Source of the DNA: Frankia sp. AgB1.9
GTDB lineage: Bacteria; Actinomycetota; Actinomycetes; Frankiales; Frankiaceae
DNA: 64,000 bases
NCBI RefSeq assembly: GCF_016786355.1
Contig: NZ_JADWYX010000006.1
Location: 1 to 64,000 of the forward strand
Direction of reading: 5' to 3'
The notes beneath the pieces are model-generated. The model had not been told where the DNA came from, did no database searches, and saw only the letters and a list, made by a program, of their open reading frames with translations. Of the stretch, positions 53,267 to 60,666 are shown in pieces; the stretch's first letter is position 1; every line of letters begins with the position of its first letter. The translations under genes and the position numbers were made by a program.

Positions 53267-54247
53267 TCATCGCACCGGGCTTTCCGCTGCCCTGACGGCG
53301 ACCCGGTCACCGTTCGGCTGCTCGGGAATCTCGATCCGCGGCGGACCGGCCGTCGCGGCGGGCACCAGCGCGGCGGGCACCGGGCCAGCCGAAGGGCTCC
53401 CGACGAGCCGGTCGTTCACCTCGACGACCGCGCGCAGCAGCGGCATCTCGATGTCGAGCGTGTCGGCGAACCCGAGGAAGGCCATGGTGTCCTTCGGCAG
53501 GCAGGCGCCGCCGTAGGGAGCGCCACCGCGGATCCCATAGGTGGGGTTGAACGACGCCTCGGCCGAGCGGGCCACCGTGTCGGCGATCTCGGCCAGGTCC
53601 AGGCCGGCCCGCTGCGCGACGGCGTGCATCTCGTTCCAGAACGAGATCTTGGTGGCGTTGAAGATGTTGTGCGCGCACTTGATGAACTCGGCGGTCATCG
53701 GCTCGGCAAAGACCCGAAGGTCGCCGCCGAAGGGGGTGAACAGCTCGACCAACCGCTCGCGGACGCGCCTGTTGCGGGCGCCGACGACGGTCATCCGGGG
53801 CCAGCGGAAGTCCGCGACGGCGGAGGCCGCGCGCAGGAACTCCGGGTTGCTCGCCAACAGGAAGCCCTCGTCCTGACGCAGCCCGGACTCACGTTCCAGA
53901 ACCGGGCCGACGAGACCCTCCGTGGTCCCCGGCGTAACGGTCGAGCGGACGACGACGGTATGCACCGCGTCGGCCTCGCGCAGCGCCCGGCCGACCGACC
54001 TGGTGCCCTCCAGGAACGCGGTCAGGTCATAACGCGTGCCATCGTTCGGCGTCGGCAGCGTCAGAAAGATGTAAGCCGATTCCTCGGTGGCGAGGTCAAT
54101 CCGGGCGCGAGCGTCCAGGCCCCGGGCGGTGAGGTCCTCGACGCGCTGGGGAGAGACGTCTACGAAGGTGACGCGGTGGCCGGCTTCTATGAATCCACGG
54201 CCGGTGGCCGTGCCGACGACACCGGACCCGATGATGAATATTCTCAC
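53267..54247 (-). CDS. UDP-glucose/GDP-mannose dehydrogenase family protein, short form (AlgD-like)
   Basis: The 326-residue protein (GTG start, GAGGAG site) has the N-terminal NAD domain (IFIIGSGVVGTATGRGF, LTLPTPNDG, RSTVTPGTTE) and the central domain (NPEFLRAASAVADF, EFIKCAHNIFNATKISFWNE, GGACLPKDTMAF with the catalytic Cys). Such enzymes make a uronic-acid nucleotide in two NAD-dependent steps. The C-terminal nucleotide-binding domain of the family is missing: after VVEVNDRLVG a Pro-rich tail ends the protein, about 100 residues short. It is the first gene of the operon. Sugar specificity (GDP-Man or UDP-Glc) cannot be called. Confidence 0.85.
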   Translation of the reverse strand: MRIFIIGSGVVGTATGRGFIEAGHRVTFVDVSPQRVEDLTARGLDARARIDLATEESAYIFLTLPTPNDGTRYDLTAFLEGTRSVGRALREADAVHTVVVRSTVTPGTTEGLVGPVLERESGLRQDEGFLLASNPEFLRAASAVADFRWPRMTVVGARNRRVRERLVELFTPFGGDLRVFAEPMTAEFIKCAHNIFNATKISFWNEMHAVAQRAGLDLAEIADTVARSAEASFNPTYGIRGGAPYGGACLPKDTMAFLGFADTLDIEMPLLRAVVEVNDRLVGSPSAGPVPAALVPAATAGPPRIEIPEQPNGDRVAVRAAESPVR

Positions 54248-54821
54248 TGGTTCACTCCTCGGACGCGCTTGTCCCGCGGCGCGCCGGTCGTCATGGGTGG
54301 CGCCAGGCCGGGCGGATGCTGCTGCTCGGGCAACGGCCAGCGGAGTGGTTTTGGCGGCCGAAGAACCGCGACCCCATCGCATGGCTGGTCGCCGGAATTT
54401 CCCGATTTGGCGCGCGCGGGTCACTCACTCGGATACGCCGCGCAGTCATGAGATTACATGGCTCGGAGCGGGATCGTCGGGATTCCGCTGGTAACAAGTC
54501 CGTGAATCACGAGGCAAAATCATCGCATTGTTCAGGTCGGCCGCCAAAAGACCATAAGGAAAAGATGGAACGCGGCGGGTAAATCTGATCCAAGTCGCCC
54601 GCCGATCACCTTCGCGGGCGAAAACATACGGAGTCCGGTTGCATCGGCGCACGCCGTCGCGAGAATTCGGCACTGTCAACAACGACATGCCAGCCCATCA
54701 GCATGGACACCGGTGGGACACGCCCTTCGGCGGGAGGCGGGGCTTGCGCTCTCGGTCGGCTCACAATCGGCGGGCCGCGCACGGACGACCGTGTGATCGC
54801 AGCATCCGGAGGTTGTGACAG
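54248..54821. other. 574-bp divergent promoter region of the uronan genes
   Basis: It lies between the minus-strand dehydrogenase operon and the plus-strand PL7 lyase gene, so it should control both. It is less GC-rich than its surroundings at 54510-54640, with patches such as gaggcaaaatcatcgcattg and aaaagaccataaggaaaaga. No clear -35/-10 pair stands out and no gene is seen. Confidence 0.45.
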
Positions 54822-55724
54822 ATGAATCCGGCACGTGGCGTGCTCGGGGTCGCTCTCGGGATGGCGACGCTCACCGCCTGCCTACCGGCGCCGTTCCTGC
54901 CACCGAGCCACCAGGGCGAGGCGCCCCGCCCGGTCGCGCCCGTGGGCGGTCCGCTGCCGGCTGCTCTGGCGCCTCAGGCGACGGCACCGTCACCTGCGGG
55001 CGGCACCGGCGCGGCCGGCACCGCCGTGGCCGCGGGCGCCTCGGCCACGCCCGTGCCGGCCCAGATCCTGGACCTGTCGAAATGGAAGCTGACGCTGCCG
55101 GTCACCAGCGCACCCGGCGCCGACTCCAACGACGGCCGGGAAGCCGCCCAGATCAGCCGGCCGGCGCTGAGGACCTTCTCGATGCCGCCGTACTTCACGC
55201 CCACGGGCGACGACAAGGGGGTGCAGTTCCGCGCCCCCGTCAACGGCGCGACCACCCCCGGCTCCGCCTACCCGCGCTCCGAGCTGCGCGAGATGTCCGC
55301 GGACCGCGTCCCGGCCGCGTGGTCGAGCACCACGGGCACGAACACGATCAGCATCCGGGAGGCGATCACCCACCTGCCGAACGCGAAGCCCGAGATGGTC
55401 GCCGGCCAGATCCACGACGCGAACGGCTACGTCGCCATGATCCGCCTCGACGGCACCCGGCTGCACGTCGAACACGACGGCCGGAACGTCGGTGACCTGA
55501 ACACCCACTACGTGCTCGGCACGGTCTTCAGGATCCGCATGGTCGCCGCCAACGGCCTGGTCAGCGTCTACTACAACGACAAGGCCCCGGTCACGTTCCC
55601 GCTACGCGAGGGCGGCCTGTACTTCAAGGCCGGCTGCTACACCCAGTCCAACCTGAGCAAGGGCGAGCCACCGGACGCCTACGGCGAGGTCACCCTCTAC
55701 GACCTCCGCGTCTCCCACAGCTAG
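54822..55724 (+). CDS. Polysaccharide lyase family 7 (alginate lyase) lipoprotein
   Basis: The 300-residue protein has a short signal peptide with lipobox LTAC (Cys about 20), a Pro/Ala linker and a PL7 jelly-roll. The family's three signatures are all present: YPRSELREM (R-S-E-L-R), GQIHDANGYV (Q-I-H) and YFKAGCYTQSN (Y-F-K-A-G-x-Y-x-Q). PL7 enzymes depolymerise alginate or related uronans. The length suits the family. Unlike the PL14-like gene it is on the opposite strand, so it may be regulated separately, for example for release or recycling of the polymer. Confidence 0.93.
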   Translation: MNPARGVLGVALGMATLTACLPAPFLPPSHQGEAPRPVAPVGGPLPAALAPQATAPSPAGGTGAAGTAVAAGASATPVPAQILDLSKWKLTLPVTSAPGADSNDGREAAQISRPALRTFSMPPYFTPTGDDKGVQFRAPVNGATTPGSAYPRSELREMSADRVPAAWSSTTGTNTISIREAITHLPNAKPEMVAGQIHDANGYVAMIRLDGTRLHVEHDGRNVGDLNTHYVLGTVFRIRMVAANGLVSVYYNDKAPVTFPLREGGLYFKAGCYTQSNLSKGEPPDAYGEVTLYDLRVSHS

Positions 55725-55762
55725 CACCGCGCCCGGCGAGGTTCGCCTCGTCCCGAGACCAG

Positions 55763-55841
55763 CAAGATCGCTGCTTTGGCCCTCGCGTGGCTGTAACCAC
55801 CGCGGTTCTGTGACCATGCCAGGGCCAAAGCCGCGATCAAG
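55763..55841. repeat. Dispersed palindromic repeat, copy D
   Basis: A 79-bp copy with ends caagatcgctgctttggccc and gggccaaagccgcgatcaag. It lies between convergent gene ends (55724 and 55906) and shares gtggctgtaa with copy E. Confidence 0.85.
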
Positions 55842-55905
55842 CCAGCGGGCCTCGGCACCGGCATTCGCCCGGGCCGAGGTCGGGCCGCCGCCCGGGCCCG
55901 GGTCG

Positions 55906-57390
55906 TCAGCTGAAGGTGGTGCCGGTGCTGTCGCGGGTCTGGGTGGTTCCGGTGATGGTGTTTCCGGCGAAGGTCGTCCCGTCCGCGTCGTTGATCTGGA
56001 GGGCGACGCCGGAGCCACTGTTCAGCGTGTTGCCGGAGAAGTAGAGGTTCGTCGGCCGGCCGGAGGCCGTCGAGTAGGTGGGCACGTCGTTGCCCTTGTA
56101 GGTGTAGACCGCGTACTTGCCGCTGCTGGTCACCGAGTTGCCGAGCAGCTGTGTCCCGGTGGCACCGACGCTGAACCGCAGGCCGTACTTCGCCCGGGTG
56201 ACGGTGTTGTTCCTGATCACGTTCCCGACGCTGTCGAAGACGGCGATGCCGGCGCCGTTCGGCTGGTCGTGGACGTAGTTGTCCGCGACGACCGAGTCAG
56301 TGATTCCGCGGTGCAGCATGATTCCGTGCACCTGGTTGTCGGAGACATCCTGGTCGTCGGGGAACGCGAACGGCGGGATCCCGTTGTGGTCGCTCTCGTT
56401 GTTCTCGATGGTCAGGTGGTCGCACCGCTGCGAGCAGATGACGCCGTGGTCGCCGTTGTCGTGGAAATGGTTGTGCGTGATCGTCAGATAGTCCGAATCG
56501 TCGTGCCCGTCGAGGCCGTACATGACGTTGTGGTCGTACTCGTTCCCGGTGAACGCCAGCTGGTAGCCGTCATACAGGTACGTGCCCATGTAGTTCTGGT
56601 GAAAATGGCTGTTCTTCTCGGATCCGTACACGTTCAGCGCCGCGCAGACCGAGAGGTGGCTCGCGTCGCAGCCACGGCCCTTGTACGAGACGCCGTAGCT
56701 TTCGGCGTCATACCAGCCGAGGTTGCTGACGTCGCTGTTCACGATGTCCAGCCGGGACTCGCGCGGCGTCGAGCCGTCCAGGTACGACACCGCCCGGATG
56801 AACGCGCGCCCGCGGGCGTCGGCCGGGGCGCCCGCCGGCAGCTTGGGGTTGGTGTCGGGCGCCGAAGCGGCCGGGTCCCATGACGTCACCGTCACCGAGC
56901 TCAGGTCGAGGTCGCCGTACTGCGCGGTGATCGTGCTGACGTGGGTCTTCAGCGCGTCGGCGGGGCTGCGCAGCCGCAGGACGTTCACGTCGCCGCCGGC
57001 CGCGGCGCCGTGGAGCAGCAGGCTCGCGCCGTTCTGGACGACCAGGTCCGCGTCCAGCTCCCAGGTCTGCGACGCCGGGCTGGTGAGGGTCAGCGGTGCC
57101 GCCGGGCATGCCGCCTTGATCGCCGTCGGCGTCGCGGTGCCGGAGGTGAGGTAGATCGTGTTGGTGGACGCCGCGTACCGGACCTGACCGGCGCAGGCGG
57201 CCGCCTGGGCCGCGCCCGGCACCCCGACAACCGTGCCGACCACCGTCAGCCCGAGCACGCCCAGCGCGAGCACCGCCGCGCCGCCCGAACCCGACCCGGC
57301 GCGGCGGGCCGGCCGTGACCCGGTCAGCGGCCTGATCGACGCGGGCACGACCGGTGTCATCCGTGATGTCACTGACACAGCTGTCCTCAT
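55906..57390 (-). CDS. Secreted mannuronan C5-epimerase-like beta-helix protein
   Basis: The 494-residue protein has a signal peptide (hydrophobic VLALGVLGLTVVGTVVG, cleavage after AQA, about 63) and a parallel beta-helix. Its core matches brown-algal and AlgG epimerases: ESYGVSYKGRGC, then MYGLDGHDDSDYLTI (Asp294, Gly295, His296, Asp297) and DHGVICSQRCDHLTI with the Arg (322) kept. The usual DPHD is DGHD here. N-rich coils follow. It should act on exported polymer outside the membrane. It is 82 bp downstream of the beta-helix gene 57473 and probably in the same transcript. Confidence 0.82.
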   Translation of the reverse strand: MRTAVSVTSRMTPVVPASIRPLTGSRPARRAGSGSGGAAVLALGVLGLTVVGTVVGVPGAAQAAACAGQVRYAASTNTIYLTSGTATPTAIKAACPAAPLTLTSPASQTWELDADLVVQNGASLLLHGAAAGGDVNVLRLRSPADALKTHVSTITAQYGDLDLSSVTVTSWDPAASAPDTNPKLPAGAPADARGRAFIRAVSYLDGSTPRESRLDIVNSDVSNLGWYDAESYGVSYKGRGCDASHLSVCAALNVYGSEKNSHFHQNYMGTYLYDGYQLAFTGNEYDHNVMYGLDGHDDSDYLTITHNHFHDNGDHGVICSQRCDHLTIENNESDHNGIPPFAFPDDQDVSDNQVHGIMLHRGITDSVVADNYVHDQPNGAGIAVFDSVGNVIRNNTVTRAKYGLRFSVGATGTQLLGNSVTSSGKYAVYTYKGNDVPTYSTASGRPTNLYFSGNTLNSGSGVALQINDADGTTFAGNTITGTTQTRDSTGTTFS

Positions 57391-57472
57391 CTCCGGTTTC
57401 TCCGGCGGTGGCGCCCGATGTCGCCCGGTGCCGTCCGAGCGGACGGCCGTCCAGACAGAGGCGGGCGGGGGT

Positions 57473-59278
57473 TCAGGTGACGTTCAGGACGTGGTCCGGC
57501 GCGCGCGGCGGTCCGGACCGGCCGGCCCGGAACCGGTGCACTGCCTCCAGGCCGAACGCGAGCAGCACGGCGACGAGCGCCGCGAGGCCGAACCACGGGA
57601 AGGGCGGCAGCGCGATGGTGTTCGCTCCGTGCCGGTCGATCTCGCCGACCAGCGCGCGGGCCGCCACCACCCGCGACGAGGACAGGTCGAACGTGCCGCC
57701 GCGGTCGACCTCGATCCCGGTCCGCGTGGCGAGGACGTCGACTCCCTGCGCGGTGATCCTGCCGCGTTCACCGACCCAGATCCCGCGTGCCACGCCGGAG
57801 ATCCGCAAGCCGGCCACGTGCCCGGCGCCGGGCAGGGCCGCGCCGACGGCCGCGTCGCGCACCGTGCCGGACCGCACGGTGAGCCCGGTGGACGCGAGCC
57901 GCAGGCCGGTGCCGCTGACGCCGGTCACGGTCGGGCCGGTCACCGTCAGCCCACGGGTGCCGTCGGTGGCGACGATGCCGTCCCGGCCGCCGGTCACCGT
58001 CACCTGGTCGAGCAACGCGCCGGCGGCCTGCCCGTAGACGCGGACGCCGACGCCGGCCTGGCTGACCTGGACACCGTGCAACGCGGCCCCGGAGCCACCG
58101 ATCTCGACGCCGACCCGGGTCGCGCCGTTGACGGTCAGGCCGGTCAGCGTGACCTGGCCGGCCGTGGGCGCCAGCTGGACGCCGAACGCCGCCCCCCGCA
58201 CCACGCCGCCGGTGACCCGGACCGGGCCGCTGGCGGCACCGATCCGCAGGCCGACCCGGCCGCCCTGGACGCCAGGATCGTCGAGGACGCAGGACCGGCA
58301 CCCCACCAGCAGGAGCGCCCCCTCGGCGTCGTCGACCGAGCGCAGGCCGGTCAGCGCCAGGTCGCGCAGCCGGGCCGCGCGCACTCCGAACCGCTGGTTG
58401 CGCTCGGTGCGCAGGCCGCCGATCCGGCGGCCGTCGCCACCGAGGATGACGACGCCGTCGCGACCGTTGTCGGTGCTGGTCACCGAGGCCAGCGTCGTTC
58501 CGGCGTCGCCACGCAGCAGCAGTCCGTCGGTCGCCGAGCCGGTCACCGTGACCCCACTCAGGCTGACCGCCTGGGTCTGCGCCAGCGCCAGGCCGATCCC
58601 GTTGCCGGCGAAGGTCGACCGCAGCACCGATCCGGTCGCGCCCGGGCCGAGGAACAGCCCGGCCGACCGCGCCCCCGTCGTCCCGTCGCCCAGGCCGGTC
58701 ACCCGGCTGTCGCGCAGGTCGACCCGGCCGCCGGCGCCGGCGGACAGCCACGGCCGGCCGGGCTGGCCAGCCGGAACCGGGCGGCCGGTCCGGGGGTCGA
58801 CCGAGGCCACGGTCGTCCCCAGCAGTTGCAGGTTTCCGCCCTGGACGGAGATCCCGGAGCTGGCCCGCGGGTCGGCGCCACCGACCAGCTCGAGCCGGCT
58901 CGTGCGCGGCCCGACCTCGAGCGCGGCTCCCCGGCCGAGGCTGAGCTCGCCCTTCAGCCGGACCGTCCCGTCGCCGGCACCGGCGACCCAGTCGGCCGGC
59001 ACCCGGCCGACCAGCCAGCTGATCTCCACGACTCCCGGCGGCCGCTCCACCCGGCCCACCAGCCGGCCGCCGAGCAGGACGTCCACCCGGCTCGCCCCGA
59101 GGATCAGCCGATGGTCCGGCGGGACGCGCGCCGGCGGGACATGCGGCGGCGCCCCCAGTGCCGCGGCCGCGGGGGCCAGCGCCAGGCCTGCCACGACGGC
59201 GGCGACGACCAGCGATCGGGCTTGGCCCGACGGGGACCGCCGGGTGCGGCGCACCCGTGGCCGTCGGGCCGGCGTCAC
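57473..59278 (-). CDS. Membrane-anchored beta-helix repeat protein
   Basis: The 601-residue protein has an N-terminal signal/anchor helix (SLVVAAVVAGLALAPAAAA, about 23-42), a long region of right-handed beta-helix coils (repeats like GVTVTGSATDGLLLRGDAG, GVRVYGQAAGALLDQVTVTGG) and a C-terminal helix (FGLAALVAVLLAFGLEA) with a basic end. No DPH epimerase motif was seen. It may bind or guide the polymer at the outer surface. The GTG start overlaps the GT2 stop (GTGA at 59275-59278), so it is translationally tied to the synthase. Confidence 0.8.
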   Translation of the reverse strand: MTPARRPRVRRTRRSPSGQARSLVVAAVVAGLALAPAAAALGAPPHVPPARVPPDHRLILGASRVDVLLGGRLVGRVERPPGVVEISWLVGRVPADWVAGAGDGTVRLKGELSLGRGAALEVGPRTSRLELVGGADPRASSGISVQGGNLQLLGTTVASVDPRTGRPVPAGQPGRPWLSAGAGGRVDLRDSRVTGLGDGTTGARSAGLFLGPGATGSVLRSTFAGNGIGLALAQTQAVSLSGVTVTGSATDGLLLRGDAGTTLASVTSTDNGRDGVVILGGDGRRIGGLRTERNQRFGVRAARLRDLALTGLRSVDDAEGALLLVGCRSCVLDDPGVQGGRVGLRIGAASGPVRVTGGVVRGAAFGVQLAPTAGQVTLTGLTVNGATRVGVEIGGSGAALHGVQVSQAGVGVRVYGQAAGALLDQVTVTGGRDGIVATDGTRGLTVTGPTVTGVSGTGLRLASTGLTVRSGTVRDAAVGAALPGAGHVAGLRISGVARGIWVGERGRITAQGVDVLATRTGIEVDRGGTFDLSSSRVVAARALVGEIDRHGANTIALPPFPWFGLAALVAVLLAFGLEAVHRFRAGRSGPPRAPDHVLNVT

Positions 59279-60480
59279 GAGAGCGCCTCGACGGCCGCCC
59301 CGGCCGTGCGCACCACCACCCCGTTCTCGACCGCCACCTGCCGGGTGAGCCACTGCTGGCGTCGCACCGTCACCAGCGCGCCTATCTTGATCACTGACAT
59401 CGCGAAGGAGACGAGAATCCAGCCGGGGATGAGGAAGAAGGACGACGGCTGCCGACGCAGGTGCGGCAGCGCCTTCGCGGCCCGGCTCAGCCACCACCAG
59501 CAGGCCAGGCAGCCGCAGAAGAACCAGTGGTGGCGCACGAGCGCGAGAGTCATGAACGTCGGCGAGACCAGCAGGGTGAAGCCGCTGACCGCCTTCTCGA
59601 TCATCGAGAGCGCCAGGAACGGCCGGCGCCACACCCAGCGCCGCGACAGCGCGCGCAGGTCGGACCGCCAGGTGTTGCGGGCCCAACGCAGCCGTTGCCG
59701 GCAGAAGAGCCGCCAGGTGTCCGGGAAGCTGGACCAGACCCTGGCCGAGCGCTGGAGCACGGTCGCGTGGCCCCGCTCCAGCAGCAGCGTGGTCAGCCGC
59801 TTGTCGTCGCCGGACATGCACTGGACCCCGAGGAACTTCTCGGTCATGAACTCGTGGGTGACCTCGACGAGCAGCGCGCGCCGGTAGATCGCCGTGCGCC
59901 CCGACAGGCAGGACAGCGCGCGGCCCATCACCGACTGGGCCGCGTTCTCGTCGAAGTACCGGCAGTCGAGGAACAGGTCGGTGATCCGCTGCAGGAAACC
60001 CCGCGGGTTGTAGACGTTCTGCCGGGTGGCCACCCCACCGACGGCCGGGTCGGCGAACGGTTTGCAGACCTCGGCGGCGACGTCGTCCGCCCAGACCGTG
60101 TCGGAGTCGACGAGCGCGACCAGCTCGGTGCTCGCCGCCTCCCAGCCGCGGCGCAGCGCGTCACGTTTCCCCGGGACGTCGGTGACGAGAACGGTCACCG
60201 GGAAGTCGGCCGCGATCCGGCGGCACGCGGTGTCGGTGACGTCGATGACGAGGATGACCTCGTCGACGTCGTTCGCCAGCCAGGACGCGAGCGCCCGGGT
60301 GAAGACCTCCGGGTCCTCCTGGTAGACGGGCACGACGACGGTCAGCGGTAGCCGCAGGTCGCCGCCCACCGGTCGGTACAGCGCGGCCGGGATGCGGCGG
60401 GCCAGCCAGCACAGCCAACGCACGAGACCGATCGTCCCGAGCGGCAGATAGACGAGGTAGTAACCGATTTCACCCGGCAT
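59275..60480 (-). CDS. Processive family 2 glycosyltransferase (polysaccharide synthase)
   Basis: The 401-residue protein has one N-terminal helix, a GT-A domain with all processive motifs (VIDVTD, DSDTVW, GDDKRLT, QRLRW) and three to four C-terminal helices (VSGFTLLVSPTFMTL, FLIPGWILVSFAMSV). This layout matches hyaluronan/mannuronan synthases. It could be the chain-making enzyme of the locus, alone or with 51937. The ATG at 60480 has AAGGAA; an upstream in-frame start would add 13 residues. It leads the operon with two beta-helix genes. Confidence 0.9.
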   Translation of the reverse strand: MPGEIGYYLVYLPLGTIGLVRWLCWLARRIPAALYRPVGGDLRLPLTVVVPVYQEDPEVFTRALASWLANDVDEVILVIDVTDTACRRIAADFPVTVLVTDVPGKRDALRRGWEAASTELVALVDSDTVWADDVAAEVCKPFADPAVGGVATRQNVYNPRGFLQRITDLFLDCRYFDENAAQSVMGRALSCLSGRTAIYRRALLVEVTHEFMTEKFLGVQCMSGDDKRLTTLLLERGHATVLQRSARVWSSFPDTWRLFCRQRLRWARNTWRSDLRALSRRWVWRRPFLALSMIEKAVSGFTLLVSPTFMTLALVRHHWFFCGCLACWWWLSRAAKALPHLRRQPSSFFLIPGWILVSFAMSVIKIGALVTVRRQQWLTRQVAVENGVVVRTAGAAVEALS

Positions 60481-60559
60481 GATTCCTTGTCCGGAATATG
60501 GCCCGGTGATGCCGGGCACCCTGGGGGCGCCCTGATACTGCCATTTCTTCAGGCGTTTC

Positions 60560-60596
60560 CCAACTACCGGCGAGCCTGTTTTCCGCCGATAGTTGG
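60560..60596 (-). promoter_or_regulatory. Stable hairpin in the leader of the synthase operon
   Basis: ccaactaccggcg (60560-60572) and cgccgatagttgg (60584-60596) pair over 13 bp with one mismatch and an 11-nt loop, 80 nt upstream of the synthase start. As RNA it would fold strongly; as DNA it could be a binding site. It might equally serve lysS termination, as it is upstream of GT2 and past the lysS stop (60667, minus strand). Confidence 0.55.
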
Positions 60597-60603
60597 AATC
60601 TTG

Positions 60604-60618
60604 CCGGTTATATACATC
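60604..60618 (-). promoter_or_regulatory. Extended -10 promoter candidate of the synthase operon
   Basis: On the minus strand tgtatataacc contains TATATA (60614 to 60609) with a TG just ahead, about 130 nt upstream of the synthase ATG. No clear -35 is seen. It is the only TATA-like sequence in this gap. Confidence 0.35.
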
Positions 60619-60666
60619 GCATTCGGCCGTGGCCTCCCGTCAGGGCCGGCCGGAAATAGACCGAAA

